A stretch of DNA of 64,000 nt from Prochlorococcus marinus XMU1411 (GCF_017696075.1 NZ_JAAORI010000003.1:62001-126000), one strand, 5' to 3'. Shown: positions 36,294-45,989, counted from the stretch's first letter. The notes: generated from the letters alone by a model not told the origin. A program made the numbers and translations.

Positions 36294-37233
36294 CTAAAAA
36301 ACTATGTCCAATCGCTAAAGCTGTAACTAACATTCCGGTTATAAGGAACGGTTGGGCACTTGCTTGATATTTGACATCAAACTTGAGAGGATCTCTTAGC
36401 AACCACATATCTTGAAATGTAATTTGTGGAATTACCAATAAAACCAAAATTACAGAGGCTAAATGTTGACCAATAATAACTAATACTACAACCATTGCTA
36501 ATTGAAAAATGTCAATCAGTCCTGCACTTATTCTACTTGCATTTTTAATTCCAAATACTACAGGTAGAGAATTTAAGCCTAGCTTTGAGTCTCCTTCAAC
36601 ACTTTTGAAATCATTAATAACAGCAATTCCAAGTCCTGAGAGGCTATAAGCAAGTGTTAGTATCGCCGTCACGATAGTTAATTTCCCAAACAAGGCTTGT
36701 CCTGCCCACCAAGGTAAAGCTATATAAGATGCTCCTAATGCATAATTTCCAAGCCAACCATTCTGTTTTAATTTGAGTGGTGGAGCAGAATATATATAAC
36801 TAACAAAGGAACCTCCTAATGCCAAAAGTAAGACGGAGGGGAAGCTGTGCTTAGCATATAAATCTAATAGAAAAGCAACTATTAAACCCGCTATAAGTAA
36901 TACCCAGATTTGTATTTTTACATCTTTAATTGAAATTTTTCCAGAAGGAATTGGTCTATTTGGTTCATTAATTGCATCAATTTCTTTATCAAAAAAATCA
37001 TTTATGGTTTGGGTATAACCAGCCAGAAGTGGTCCACTCATCAACATACATGCTAATGAAGCTAAAACATTACTAAATGTCCATTCAAAATTCCCACTTG
37101 CAGCTGCTCCACAAATAACTCCCCATATCAAAGGGATCCACGTTATGGGTTTCATTAACTGTATACGGAGTTTCCATATACTTGATGTTTCAGAGGCGCC
37201 CTTAATTCCTAATAGTTGTTTTGGATCATTCAC
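36286..37233 (-). CDS. chlG: Chlorophyll synthase (chlorophyll a synthase ChlG)
   Basis: Attaches a phytyl or geranylgeranyl chain to (divinyl) chlorophyllide. It is a UbiA-superfamily membrane enzyme of 315 residues with about eight or nine hydrophobic segments. The first Asp-rich motif is NDFFDKEIDAINEPNRPIPSG (split here as NDFFDKEID and NEPNRPIP) and the second is NDFKSVEGDSKLG. N-terminal SIWKLRIQLMKPITWIPLIW fits ChlG. The start is GTG. It follows DUF2862 by 8 bases, an arrangement common in cyanobacteria. Confidence 0.97.
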   Translation of the reverse strand: MNDPKQLLGIKGASETSSIWKLRIQLMKPITWIPLIWGVICGAAASGNFEWTFSNVLASLACMLMSGPLLAGYTQTINDFFDKEIDAINEPNRPIPSGKISIKDVKIQIWVLLIAGLIVAFLLDLYAKHSFPSVLLLALGGSFVSYIYSAPPLKLKQNGWLGNYALGASYIALPWWAGQALFGKLTIVTAILTLAYSLSGLGIAVINDFKSVEGDSKLGLNSLPVVFGIKNASRISAGLIDIFQLAMVVVLVIIGQHLASVILVLLVIPQITFQDMWLLRDPLKFDVKYQASAQPFLITGMLVTALAIGHSFLVA

Positions 37234-37241
37234 TGTACTCT

Positions 37242-37466
37242 TTAACCTTTCTCAATTTCGTCTGGGAAAAACCAATTTTGCTCACCATTCTGAAATTTTG
37301 CGGTGATCCCAATACTTCTGCCGTCTGTCATTTTATAGCCTGTTATTACGGCTTTAGGATTCGAGGATATTTGATCGATTAATTTAGCTGGTAGTCTATC
37401 TTTTACTTTGTTAATGTTAATTTTGATTTTACTACCGATTTTGGGTAATAATTTTGTTTCAGCCAT
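37242..37466 (-). CDS. DUF2862 protein, chlG-associated
   Basis: A 74-residue soluble protein of the DUF2862 family, seen in cyanobacteria next to or near chlG. Segments typical of it are IGSKIKININKVKDRLP and the Phe/Trp-rich end EQNWFFPDEI. The fold resembles a small SH3-like barrel. Function unknown; the neighbourhood suggests a link to pigment synthesis, but no more. It leads the DUF2862-chlG-PBP transcript and is divergent from hisF across 59 bases. Confidence 0.85.
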   Translation of the reverse strand: MAETKLLPKIGSKIKININKVKDRLPAKLIDQISSNPKAVITGYKMTDGRSIGITAKFQNGEQNWFFPDEIEKG

Positions 37467-37525
37467 AAGAGGTAAAATGGAAGCTATTATGCAAGATTAA
37501 CAGCATTTGGACAATTTTTACTAAA

Positions 37526-38296
37526 ATGGTAGCTCTTCGTTTAATTCCTTGTTTAGATGTCGCCCATGGCAGAGTCGTTAAAGGTGTAAATTTTGTTAAC
37601 TTGAGAGACTCAGGTGATCCTGTTGAATTGGCTTGTAGGTATTCTGATGAGGGCGCAGATGAATTAGTATTCTTAGATATTAGAGCTAGTGTAGAAAATA
37701 GAAATACATTAGTTGACCTTGTCTCTAGGACCGCAAAATCAGTAAAAATCCCATTTACAGTAGGGGGAGGAATAGACTCTGTGTCTTCAATTAATGATCT
37801 TTTAAGAGCTGGAGCGGACAAAGTGAGTTTGAATTCTTCTGCTGTTAGAAATCCAGATTTAATTTCTAAAAGTTCTAGAGAATTTGGTAATCAATGTATC
37901 GTGATAGCAATTGATGCTAAAAGAAAAGTTAATAAGACTGATGAATGGGAGGTATATGTAAAAGGTGGGAGAGAAAATACTGGAATAGATGTATTAAGTT
38001 GGGCAAAGAAAGTTGAGGAGTTAGGCGCAGGGGAAATTTTGCTTACTTCAATGGATGGTGATGGCACGCAGAATGGATATGATTTAGATCTGACTGAATC
38101 TGTTACCAATATTGTTAATATTCCAGTGATTGCTTCTGGAGGAGCAGGTTGTTTAGAAGATATCTATGATGTTTTCAATGAAGGTAGGGCATCTGCCGCA
38201 CTTTTAGCATCATTACTTCATGATAAGAAACTTTCTTTAAAAGAAATAAAGACTTTCCTCCTCGAAAAAAAACTTCCAATTAGACCATATGAATAA
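37526..38296 (+). CDS. hisF: Imidazole glycerol phosphate synthase subunit HisF
   Basis: The cyclase subunit that, with HisH, makes imidazole glycerol phosphate and AICAR. A TIM barrel of 256 residues with catalytic Asp11 in [14 protein letters not shown] and the second Asp in VIAIDAKRK near 130. Phosphate-binding motifs GGGID (about 80) and ASGGAG (about 205) are present. Other his genes are not close, as is usual in cyanobacteria. It is followed after 45 bases by menG. Confidence 0.98.
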   Translation: MVALRLIPCLDVAHGRVVKGVNFVNLRDSGDPVELACRYSDEGADELVFLDIRASVENRNTLVDLVSRTAKSVKIPFTVGGGIDSVSSINDLLRAGADKVSLNSSAVRNPDLISKSSREFGNQCIVIAIDAKRKVNKTDEWEVYVKGGRENTGIDVLSWAKKVEELGAGEILLTSMDGDGTQNGYDLDLTESVTNIVNIPVIASGGAGCLEDIYDVFNEGRASAALLASLLHDKKLSLKEIKTFLLEKKLPIRPYE

Positions 38297-38341
38297 AAAA
38301 TTTAATTTAATACCAAAAAGATATAAGTTAAAAATTTAAAA

Positions 38342-39043
38342 ATGAAATTCACAAAAACTACCGAAGTCAAAAATATATTTAATAAAATTTCTTATAAATA
38401 TGACTTTTTAAATAATCTATTAAGTTTTGGGCTGCACAGATTATGGAAAAGGAAATTAGTTAATTTATTGGAACCTTTAAATGGTGAAGATTGGGCTGAT
38501 TTATGCTGTGGAACTGGAGATTTAGCATTCTTAATTTCTGAGAGAGTTAGTCCAAGGGGTTCAATTACTGGGATTGACAGTGCAGAGGATATTTTAAATA
38601 TTGCAAAAAAAAAATCAGAGCTCACAAAAAATAAATTTATTAAGTGGGAAATTAAAGATGTATTAGAAATTAATGATTATTCAAAAAATTTTGATGGGAT
38701 TTGCATGTCATATGGACTTAGAAACTTGAATAATGTTGAAGAAGGAATAAAAAAAGTTTTTGATCTTTTGAAGGATAAGGGAAGGGCAGGATTTTTGGAT
38801 TTTAATCACTCAACAAGAAATTCACTATCCAATATTTTTCAGAAAATTTACTTGAAATTAATTGTAGTAAACATTTCGAGGCTTTTTAATTTAGGTCCAG
38901 AGTACGCATATATTGAAAAAAGTATTAGTAATTTTCCAAAGAAAAATGAGCTTATAAATATTGCTAAGGAAGTTGGATTTAAAAAAGCTGAATATAGGAC
39001 TATTTTGGGGGGGCAAATGGGAATACTAATTTTAACTAAATAA
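38342..39043 (+). CDS. menG: 2-phytyl-1,4-naphthoquinone methyltransferase (MenG/UbiE)
   Basis: The final methylation of phylloquinone, the photosystem I secondary electron acceptor. A UbiE-family enzyme of 233 residues with SAM motif DLCCGTGDLAFL (about 54-65), GIDSAEDILNIAKKKS, ICMSYGLRNL and the C-terminal RTILGGQMGIL. Cyanobacteria do not make ubiquinone, so the MenG role is preferred over UbiE. Same strand as hisF; convergent with the DciA-like gene after 5 bases. Confidence 0.93.
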   Translation: MKFTKTTEVKNIFNKISYKYDFLNNLLSFGLHRLWKRKLVNLLEPLNGEDWADLCCGTGDLAFLISERVSPRGSITGIDSAEDILNIAKKKSELTKNKFIKWEIKDVLEINDYSKNFDGICMSYGLRNLNNVEEGIKKVFDLLKDKGRAGFLDFNHSTRNSLSNIFQKIYLKLIVVNISRLFNLGPEYAYIEKSISNFPKKNELINIAKEVGFKKAEYRTILGGQMGILILTK

Positions 39044-39048
39044 AGAAT

Positions 39049-39534
39049 TTAGTTTTTTATTTTTCTCCAACAAAAGGAACACTTTCCCCACCTTTTGATT
39101 TCGCCCTCAGGAGTAGGGGAATTACAAAGAGTGCAAATGCACATATTATTTTGATTGATTCTGCTTGGATGCTTTGCCCAAACTATCTTTGCATTAGTAG
39201 CTTTGATATTTTTACTTTTAATTTCATAATTTTGTATTATTTTTATTTCATTCAAAGTTATTCCAATTTTCTCGATTCTCTCTTTTAATTTATGCTTGTT
39301 ATAGATTAAAGCTTGGCGCCACTCTGGATGATTTACTGCAATAGTAAGTATTTTTTTTTCAATATTTAATGGTTTACATTCTTGAAATAGTTCTAAGCCA
39401 ATTAAGTTCTTCCAGTTTTCGTTGATTTTAGAGAGTTTATCTAAGTCTCCGCAGGATTTTTTGAAATTATCAAGACAATTTTTTAATGGATGTGGATTCC
39501 TTCTATTCACTATTGGCAAATACTTTTTGTCCAA
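39049..39534 (-). CDS. DciA-like DUF721 protein with C-terminal zinc ribbon
   Basis: A 161-residue protein. Residues about 15-110 match the DUF721/DciA pattern (WKNLIGLELFQECKPLNIEKK, LTIAVNHPEWRQAL), the family that loads replicative helicase in bacteria lacking DnaC. The end carries cysteines 132, 134, 137, 152 and 155 (CICTLCNSP and GKCSFCWRK), which form a zinc ribbon not found in typical DciA. Helicase loading is an inference from the domain only. The start is TTG. It is divergent from birA over 75 bases and convergent with menG. Confidence 0.75.
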   Translation of the reverse strand: MDKKYLPIVNRRNPHPLKNCLDNFKKSCGDLDKLSKINENWKNLIGLELFQECKPLNIEKKILTIAVNHPEWRQALIYNKHKLKERIEKIGITLNEIKIIQNYEIKSKNIKATNAKIVWAKHPSRINQNNMCICTLCNSPTPEGEIKRWGKCSFCWRKIKN

Positions 39535-39609
39535 TTTGTAAAATTTACTTATTAAGACTAAAGTTAATCTAATCTTTAAAAAGATGCTCGTTGTTTTAAT
39601 AAAGAATTT

Positions 39610-40359
39610 GTGAAAGTTATTGGACCTGCAGCTAAGACACTTTTTTATTTAAAAAAAATTCAGGGTCAATATCCAACCTGGAATCTTCATTACAAAATAA
39701 AATGTAAAAGTACTGAAAATGAGCTAACAAACTTGCTTGAATATTCTGAAACAAAGAAAAACCAGCCAGTAGCGATAATCGCAAGAGAACAGTTCTCAGG
39801 GGTTGGCCAAAATTCAAAAACTTGGGTTTCTCCAAAAGGCGGGATTTGGTTAAGTGCAGCTTATCCAATATTTTCAAAAGAATTTGAATATCAAATATTT
39901 AATTTGTCTTTAGGTATTAAGTTATGTGAAATGCTTAGACAAAAGAATATAAATGTTTGTTTGAAATGGCCAAATGATATTTTTTTTGGTTCAAAAAAGT
40001 TGATTGGATTTTTACCAAGGGTTATCACAAGAGGTAAAAAAATTATCTATGTAAGATTAGGACTTGGCATGAATGTTTTAAATTACACCCCATCAGAAGG
40101 TATTTCATTATCAAAAGTTCTTCAAACTAAGAATATTAATCAATATTATTGGACAGCCAAAGTTCTTAAAGCTTTTTATGATTCAATTGAATGTAACAAG
40201 AAAAAAGAATATGTGATTAAATCTGCAAATAAGTTTCTTACTAAAAGTTTTTTACCTAGTGGTTATTGTCCAAATATATGGAAAATTAAAGATATTGATT
40301 CGAATGGGCATTTAAGAATTGAAAATGAAACTCAATTAAAGATAATTAAAAGATTTTGA
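39610..40359 (+). CDS. birA: Biotin--[acetyl-CoA carboxylase] ligase BirA
   Basis: Attaches biotin to the carboxyl carrier protein of acetyl-CoA carboxylase. The 249-residue protein has the class II catalytic core: AIIAREQFSGVGQNSKTWVSPKGG (family R-x-x-x-G-x-G) split over 53-77, and KWPNDIFFGSKKLIGF near 118-133. It lacks the N-terminal HTH found in E. coli BirA, so it is a monofunctional ligase. The start is GTG. The 3' end faces the LolD-type ATPase gene with a 2-base gap. Confidence 0.92.
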   Translation: MKVIGPAAKTLFYLKKIQGQYPTWNLHYKIKCKSTENELTNLLEYSETKKNQPVAIIAREQFSGVGQNSKTWVSPKGGIWLSAAYPIFSKEFEYQIFNLSLGIKLCEMLRQKNINVCLKWPNDIFFGSKKLIGFLPRVITRGKKIIYVRLGLGMNVLNYTPSEGISLSKVLQTKNINQYYWTAKVLKAFYDSIECNKKKEYVIKSANKFLTKSFLPSGYCPNIWKIKDIDSNGHLRIENETQLKIIKRF

Positions 40360-40361
40360 AT

Positions 40362-41048
40362 TTAATTAACTTTTAAATCAACTATTCTTCCATCCTTAAA
40401 TTTGGCTATTTTTTTGGCGCGATTTGCAACTTCATCTTCGTGAGTAACTAAAACTATAGTTATTCCAGACTCATGCAGTTTGTCAAAAAGATCTAATACA
40501 TCTTTAGTTGTTTTTGAATCTAATGCCCCAGTAGGTTCGTCTGCTAATAATATTGCAGGATTATTAATAATAGCTCTTGCAATAGCAACTCGTTGTTGCT
40601 GCCCTCCCGATAATTGGTTTGGGCGATTATTCATTCTTTCTGAAAGGCCAACTTTTTTTAAGGCATACTTACCTCGTTCTAATCTTTGCTCAGGCTCAAT
40701 ACCAGCATAAATCATCGGCAAAATTACGTTTTCAAGTGCCGTTGCATCTGAAAGAAGATGAAATTGTTGAAAAACGAAGCCTAATTTTTGATTACGTATT
40801 TCTGCTAGCTCGTCGTCACATAAATTCTCAACAGGGATACCATTTAGTTTATAAACACCTTCAGATGGTCTATCTAGACATCCAATAATATTCATAGCGG
40901 TACTTTTGCCTGAGCCACTAGCTCCCATTACAGCTAAATAATCACCCTTATAAATTTCTAAGTTTATGCTGTCTAAGGCTTTAACAGTTAGATCTTCTTT
41001 CCCATATGTTTTGGATATATTTTCTAAACTTGCGACTTTTTTAGGCAT
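40362..41048 (-). CDS. ABC transporter ATPase, LolD/MacB/DevA family
   Basis: A 228-residue ATPase: Walker A GASGSGKST (about 42-50), Q-loop FVFQQFHLLS, signature LSGGQQQRVAIARA, Walker B ILLADEPTGALDS and H-loop VLVTHE. The LolD/MacB/DevA subgroup energises extraction or export of lipoproteins, glycolipids or peptides, but no permease or fusion protein is adjacent, so the substrate is unknown. It follows ndhB after 16 bases on the same strand, probably in one transcript. Confidence 0.9.
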   Translation of the reverse strand: MPKKVASLENISKTYGKEDLTVKALDSINLEIYKGDYLAVMGASGSGKSTAMNIIGCLDRPSEGVYKLNGIPVENLCDDELAEIRNQKLGFVFQQFHLLSDATALENVILPMIYAGIEPEQRLERGKYALKKVGLSERMNNRPNQLSGGQQQRVAIARAIINNPAILLADEPTGALDSKTTKDVLDLFDKLHESGITIVLVTHEDEVANRAKKIAKFKDGRIVDLKVN

Positions 41049-41064
41049 TTATTGAAAAATTTTT

Positions 41065-42585
41065 CTAGGAAATATTGTTTGCTGTAGCAATAATATCTTG
41101 TAAGAAAGGAGTTTCTGAAACAGCTGTATTAGCTAATTTAAAAAGAGGATTAGATAGGATTCCTCCAAGAGCAGTTACCGCCACGCAAGTATAAAGTGCA
41201 ATTCTTAAAGGAGGTAATCCTATAATTCCCCAATTAATTTCAGGATATGATTTGACTATTTCAGAAGCTTCCTGTGGTTCTTTAACTACCATCATTTTTA
41301 TCACTGAAATGTAGTAATAAATAGATATAACTGAAGTTACTAATCCAACGATTACCAGTAAATATTGATGATTTGCCCAACCTGCAAAGAACAAATAGAT
41401 CTTTCCAAAAAATCCTAACATTGGAGGTAAACCTCCAAGAGATAGAAGACAAAGACTTAATCCTAATGTAATGAGAGGATCTTTTTGGTAAAGTCCAGAG
41501 TAATCAAGAATTCTGTCAGAACCAGTTCTTAGTGAGAAAAGTATTACACATGAAAATGCCCCCAAATTCATAAATAAATACGCAGCCAAATATAAAACAG
41601 CAGCTGATAAACCATCTTGTGTGCCAGATACTATTCCTATCATTACAAATCCTGCTTGTCCAATAGAACTGTAAGCAAGCATCCTTTTCATTGAGGTTTG
41701 AGCTAGAGCTACAACATTTCCTAGAGCCATGCTCAAGATTGCCAAAATAGTGAATAAAAGTTTCCATTCCTCATCAAATGAAGAGAAAGTAGTACTTAAT
41801 ATTCTTATCGCAAATGCAAAACCTGCCGTTTTTGAACCAACAGATAAAAAAGCAACCACAGGCGTAGGTGATCCTTCATACACATCAGGGGTCCATTGAT
41901 GAAAGGGAACAGCAGCGATTTTAAAAGCAACGGTTGATAAGACAAATACAAGAGATAGAGAAGTGATGAAGGAGGGTTTGTTTATAATCTCTAAACCAAT
42001 CGTTACTAAATTTGTGGAACCACTTAATCCATAAAGAAAAGAGGAGCCATACAGATAGACTGCAGCAGCAGCTGACCCAACAAGCAAGTATTTTAAAGCT
42101 GCTTCTGAACTTCTTGGATCTCTCTTGAGATAACCAGAAAGTAAATAGCTTGCAACAGATAAAGTCTCAAGAGAGATAAATACACTAATAAGGTCAGTAG
42201 ATCCACACAAAAGCATTGCTCCAAGAGTTGCCGAAAGAACTATCGCTGCGAACTCCCCTATAGGGCTACCACTTTGCTCTGTATAACGCCAGCTGATGAG
42301 TAAAGATACTAGAGTTGACAGAGCTATTATTGCTCTAAATGCGATTGCTAAATTATCTGAATTAAAAGAACCAAGAAAAGCGCTATTTACTGGATTCGTC
42401 CATTGCAAGGCTAAACTTAAAAGAGAACTTCCAATTGATACGTAGCATATTATTGGTGCCCATTTTGATGCAGTTTTTTCTCCTGCTAAATCTACAAGAA
42501 GAGTCCCAACAATGCCTATTAAGATAAAAGCCTCTGGAATAATGGCTTGAGCATTTAAATTAATTGTAAAGATTTCGTTGGGCAC
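41065..42585 (-). CDS. ndhB: NAD(P)H-quinone oxidoreductase subunit 2 (NdhB)
   Basis: A proton-pumping antiporter-like subunit of the photosynthetic NDH-1 complex in the thylakoid membrane, serving cyclic electron flow, respiration and CO2 uptake. Of 506 residues most lie in about 14 hydrophobic segments. Conserved segments are [42 protein letters not shown] and [13 protein letters not shown]. The length fits cyanobacterial NdhB. The start is GTG. Its 175-base gap to topA carries a TATAAT-like element. Confidence 0.98.
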   Translation of the reverse strand: MPNEIFTINLNAQAIIPEAFILIGIVGTLLVDLAGEKTASKWAPIICYVSIGSSLLSLALQWTNPVNSAFLGSFNSDNLAIAFRAIIALSTLVSLLISWRYTEQSGSPIGEFAAIVLSATLGAMLLCGSTDLISVFISLETLSVASYLLSGYLKRDPRSSEAALKYLLVGSAAAAVYLYGSSFLYGLSGSTNLVTIGLEIINKPSFITSLSLVFVLSTVAFKIAAVPFHQWTPDVYEGSPTPVVAFLSVGSKTAGFAFAIRILSTTFSSFDEEWKLLFTILAILSMALGNVVALAQTSMKRMLAYSSIGQAGFVMIGIVSGTQDGLSAAVLYLAAYLFMNLGAFSCVILFSLRTGSDRILDYSGLYQKDPLITLGLSLCLLSLGGLPPMLGFFGKIYLFFAGWANHQYLLVIVGLVTSVISIYYYISVIKMMVVKEPQEASEIVKSYPEINWGIIGLPPLRIALYTCVAVTALGGILSNPLFKLANTAVSETPFLQDIIATANNIS

Positions 42586-42649
42586 TTTATTAAATAGGAT
42601 TAAATTAGATGATTGATTGTAATGGTCAAAGAGTTAATCTTAACTTGAT

Positions 42650-42655
42650 TATAAT
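42650..42655 (+). promoter_or_regulatory. Candidate -10 box in the ndhB/topA divergent gap
   Basis: TATAAT at 42650-42655 sits inside the palindrome ATTATAAT, so it could serve either strand: topA would have a leader of about 100 bases, ndhB one of about 60. No convincing -35 box is seen for either. Confidence 0.35.
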
Positions 42656-42760
42656 TTGTGGGTATGATTTTTGAAATTTTCAAGAGAAATTACTTGAAAA
42701 AGTTTCAAATAATCATAATATGCCCTAACTGAACAAAAACACCAATTTTTGAAATAAACC

Positions 42761-45367
42761 TTGGATCACACACTTGTTATTGTTGAAAGTCCCACCAAAG
42801 CAAAAACTATAAGAAAGTTTTTGCCTTCTAATTATGAAGTTCTTGCTTCAATGGGACATGTAAGAGATCTTCCAAAAGGAGCGGCTGAAATACCTGCTGC
42901 AGTTAAAAAGGAAAAATGGTCAAGGATAGGAGTAAATACAACGGAAGATTTTGAACCGCTTTACATAGTTCCTAAAGATAAGAAAAAGGTTGTTAAAGAG
43001 CTGAAAGATGCTTTGAAAGGCGCTAGCCAACTATTACTGGCAACTGATGAAGATAGAGAAGGAGAGAGTATTAGCTGGCATCTTCTGCAAATACTGAAGC
43101 CTAAAATACCGACTAAGAGAATGGTTTTTCATGAAATTACAAAAAAGGCAATTAATAAAGCATTAGATCAAACAAGAGAAATTGATATGGAACTTGTTCA
43201 GGCTCAAGAAACTAGAAGAATCTTGGACAGGCTTTTTGGATATGAATTATCTCCTTTACTTTGGAAGAAGGTAGCCCCTAGATTATCTGCTGGTCGGGTT
43301 CAATCAGTTTCTGTAAGACTTCTTGTTAGACGAGAGAGAGAAAGAAGATCCTTTAAAAAAGCTAGTTACTGGGGGATTAAAGCATCTTTAGTAAAAGATA
43401 ATATAACTTTCGAAACTAAATTATTTAGTTTAAAGGGTCAAAGAATTTCTAATGGTTCCGATTTCGATGAACAGACGGGCAAATTAAAACAAGGAAATAA
43501 ATCTTTAATAATTGGAGAAGATAAAGCAAATGATTTATTAAAGACTTTTTCCTCAGAGGACTGGTTAGTCTCAAAAATCGAAAAAAAACCATCCACTCGT
43601 AAGCCAGTTCCTCCATTTACGACAAGTACATTGCAACAAGAAGCAAATAGAAAGCTTCGTTTATCTGCAAGGGAGACCATGAGATGTGCACAAGGGCTTT
43701 ATGAGAGAGGTTTCATAACATATATGAGGACTGATTCAGTTCATCTTTCCGAACAAGCCACAAGAGCTGCCAGAGAATGTGTTAGTTCTATGTATGGAAA
43801 AGAATATTTATCTAATTCACCAAGACAATTTAATTCGAATGCAAGAAATGCACAAGAAGCTCACGAAGCTATAAGGCCGGCAGGTGAGGTATTTAAAACA
43901 CCAAAAGAAACTAGTCTGACTGGTAGAGACTTATCTCTTTACGATTTAATTTGGAAAAGAACTGTAGCTAGTCAAATGGCGGAAGCTAGGCTAACCATGA
44001 TTAATGCTGAAATAAGTGTGGGGGATGGATTATTTAAATCGAGCGGGAAAAGTATTGATTTCGCAGGATTCTTCAGAGCTTATGTTGAGGGAAGTGATGA
44101 CCCAAGTTCATCACTTGAACAACAAGAAATTATTCTCCCAAACCTAATAACTGGAACAAGTCTTAAAGTTGCTAATAAGGAATCTACTTTTCATGAAACC
44201 AAACCGCCGGCAAGATATACAGAGGCTGCATTAGTAAAAGTTCTTGAAAAAGAAGGGATTGGAAGACCATCTACCTATGCAAGCATTATTGGGACAATTG
44301 TGGATAGAGGTTATGCAAATATATCTTCAAATACTTTGGCTCCGACGTTTACAGCTTTTGCTGTTACCGCTTTATTAGAAGAACATTTTCCTGATCTTGT
44401 TGATACTACTTTTACTGCAAAAATGGAGTCTTCATTGGATGAAATATCTTCAGGCAATCTTGAGTGGCTGCCATACCTCGAGACTTTCTATAAAGGTAAA
44501 AATGGTCTTGAGGTAAAAGTTCAGAAAACAGAGGGTGATATTGATGGTAAAGCTTATAGACAAGTTGATTTCGAAGACCTTCCTTGCGTAGTCAGAATAG
44601 GTTCAAACGGACCTTGGCTAGAGGGTACAAAAATTGATGAATCTGGTAATGAGATTCAGGCTAAAGGTAATCTTCCAATGGATATAACTCCGGGAGATTT
44701 GGATATAAAGCAAGTTGATCAAATTTTAAGTGGCCCATCAGATCTTGGAACTGATCCAAAAACTGGGGAAAAAGTCTTTTTAAGATTTGGCCCTTATGGA
44801 CCTTACGTACAATTGGGAAATAATGATCAAGATAAAGCTAAACCAAGAAGAGCTTCATTACCCAAAGAGTTGAAAACTGATGATCTAACTTTAGATGAGG
44901 CTCTTGTACTTTTAAGTTTGCCTAGATTATTAGGGGTTCATCCTGAAGGAGGTGTTATTGAGGCTGATAGAGGAAGATTTGGACCTTATATTAAATGGAT
45001 TAAAAATGAAAATGAATCTGAAAACAGATCATTAAAGAAAGAGGATGATGTTTTTACAGTTGATATAAAACGAGCACTAGAAATTCTTGCGATGCCAAAA
45101 ATGGGTAGAGGCGGTCAAGAGGTAATTAAAGACTTTGGGAAACCAAAAGAATTTAAAGAAAAAATCCAAATTTTAAATGGAAGATATGGGGTCTATTTAA
45201 AATGTGGCAAAACTAATGTTTCGATTGCTAAAGATACTGACTTAGAAAAATTTACTATAGATGATGCCATATCTCTTTTAGAAGAAAAACTAAAAAATAA
45301 AAATGGCTCTATTTTAAAAAAAACAAAAATAAGTAATAAAAAAACTACAAGTAAAAAGAAAAGTTAG
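42761..45367 (+). CDS. topA: DNA topoisomerase I
   Basis: A type IA topoisomerase that relaxes negative supercoils. The protein is 868 residues long. TOPRIM domain: VIVESPTKAKTI (6-17) and ATDEDREGE near 108-116. The active-site Tyr is in RGFITYMRTDSVHL near 321. In place of zinc fingers the C-terminus has repeats of the form RFGPYGPYVQLG, RFGPYIKWI and RYGVYLKCG, then a Lys/Ser tail. This is the usual cyanobacterial type. The start is TTG. It heads a plus-strand run through cobT. Confidence 0.97.
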   Translation: MDHTLVIVESPTKAKTIRKFLPSNYEVLASMGHVRDLPKGAAEIPAAVKKEKWSRIGVNTTEDFEPLYIVPKDKKKVVKELKDALKGASQLLLATDEDREGESISWHLLQILKPKIPTKRMVFHEITKKAINKALDQTREIDMELVQAQETRRILDRLFGYELSPLLWKKVAPRLSAGRVQSVSVRLLVRRERERRSFKKASYWGIKASLVKDNITFETKLFSLKGQRISNGSDFDEQTGKLKQGNKSLIIGEDKANDLLKTFSSEDWLVSKIEKKPSTRKPVPPFTTSTLQQEANRKLRLSARETMRCAQGLYERGFITYMRTDSVHLSEQATRAARECVSSMYGKEYLSNSPRQFNSNARNAQEAHEAIRPAGEVFKTPKETSLTGRDLSLYDLIWKRTVASQMAEARLTMINAEISVGDGLFKSSGKSIDFAGFFRAYVEGSDDPSSSLEQQEIILPNLITGTSLKVANKESTFHETKPPARYTEAALVKVLEKEGIGRPSTYASIIGTIVDRGYANISSNTLAPTFTAFAVTALLEEHFPDLVDTTFTAKMESSLDEISSGNLEWLPYLETFYKGKNGLEVKVQKTEGDIDGKAYRQVDFEDLPCVVRIGSNGPWLEGTKIDESGNEIQAKGNLPMDITPGDLDIKQVDQILSGPSDLGTDPKTGEKVFLRFGPYGPYVQLGNNDQDKAKPRRASLPKELKTDDLTLDEALVLLSLPRLLGVHPEGGVIEADRGRFGPYIKWIKNENESENRSLKKEDDVFTVDIKRALEILAMPKMGRGGQEVIKDFGKPKEFKEKIQILNGRYGVYLKCGKTNVSIAKDTDLEKFTIDDAISLLEEKLKNKNGSILKKTKISNKKTTSKKKS

Positions 45368-45375
45368 AAAAAAAT

Positions 45376-45969
45376 ATGATTTTTAAAAAAAAAGAATTTT
45401 TTTTATTAATTTTTTTAATTTTCTTGCAATCATGCACTGGAGGAAGGATTGGTAATTTTCTTGAGAGTAGTTTCAATGATTTAGAAAGAACAAGCCAAAA
45501 TGAAGATCTACAAAATAATAATTTAGAAAATAAAAAAGATATAGATTTAGTAAAAGAAAACAAAGAAATAGATGATAAAAAAAATAAAAAAATTAAAAAA
45601 ATAGAAAATTCAAAAAATGTTCCAGAAAATAAAAAAGATATAGATTTAGTAAAAGAAAACAAAGAAATAGATGATAAAAAAAATAAAAAAATTAAAAAAG
45701 TAGAAAATTCAAAAAATGTTCCAGAAAATAAAAAAGATATAAATTTAGAAAAGATACAAAGACAAAAAAATAAAAAAATTAAGAATCTTTCAGAAAAAAG
45801 AAAAATTGAGCTTCCATCTTACAAAATAATATTAATTCTAAAAGATGTAGATCCAAAAGATCCCACCGAAGAGTTAAGCTCCATATTAAGTAAATCTGAG
45901 GTAAATTTTGAGATAGAAAAGATTGAACGTATCTTAGATTCAAAAAATAAAAGTATGAATAAAAATTAA
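45376..45969 (+). CDS. Lipoprotein with Lys/Asn-rich tandem repeats
   Basis: A 197-residue predicted lipoprotein: a basic N-terminus, hydrophobic core and lipobox FLQSC with Cys20. Residues 51-116 are two copies of a 33-residue unit beginning ENKKDIDLVKENKE, differing by one residue (Ile/Val). A third, degraded partial copy starts at 117. The unit is highly charged and helix-prone. The last 60 residues are non-repetitive (LPSYKIILILKDVDPKDP). No family is recognised. It starts 8 bases after topA and ends 20 bases before the DUF2232 gene. Confidence 0.75.
   Translation: MIFKKKEFFLLIFLIFLQSCTGGRIGNFLESSFNDLERTSQNEDLQNNNLENKKDIDLVKENKEIDDKKNKKIKKIENSKNVPENKKDIDLVKENKEIDDKKNKKIKKVENSKNVPENKKDINLEKIQRQKNKKIKNLSEKRKIELPSYKIILILKDVDPKDPTEELSSILSKSEVNFEIEKIERILDSKNKSMNKN
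45526..45783 (+). repeat. 99-bp tandem repeat inside the lipoprotein gene (2.6 copies)
   Basis: Copy 1 is 45526-45624 and copy 2 is 45625-45723; compared by eye they differ at one base (A to G). A partial, diverged copy runs from 45724 to about 45783. The unit is a multiple of three, so copy-number change keeps the frame. The near-identity at DNA level suggests recent duplication or ongoing homogenisation. Confidence 0.9.
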
Positions 45970-45989
45970 TTAAAAATATTCAACAAAAA

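Noticed and set aside
45345-45662. Phe/Ser-rich minus-strand frame with an internal repeat opposite the lipoprotein.
   Set aside because: It is the mirror of the Lys/Asn-rich 99-bp repeat. The plus frame has a signal peptide, lipobox and operon spacing, so the antisense frame is a shadow.
45526-45783. The tandem repeat considered as a CRISPR array.
   Set aside because: The units are 99 bases, directly adjacent with no unique spacers, in frame within a coding gene, and no cas genes are present.
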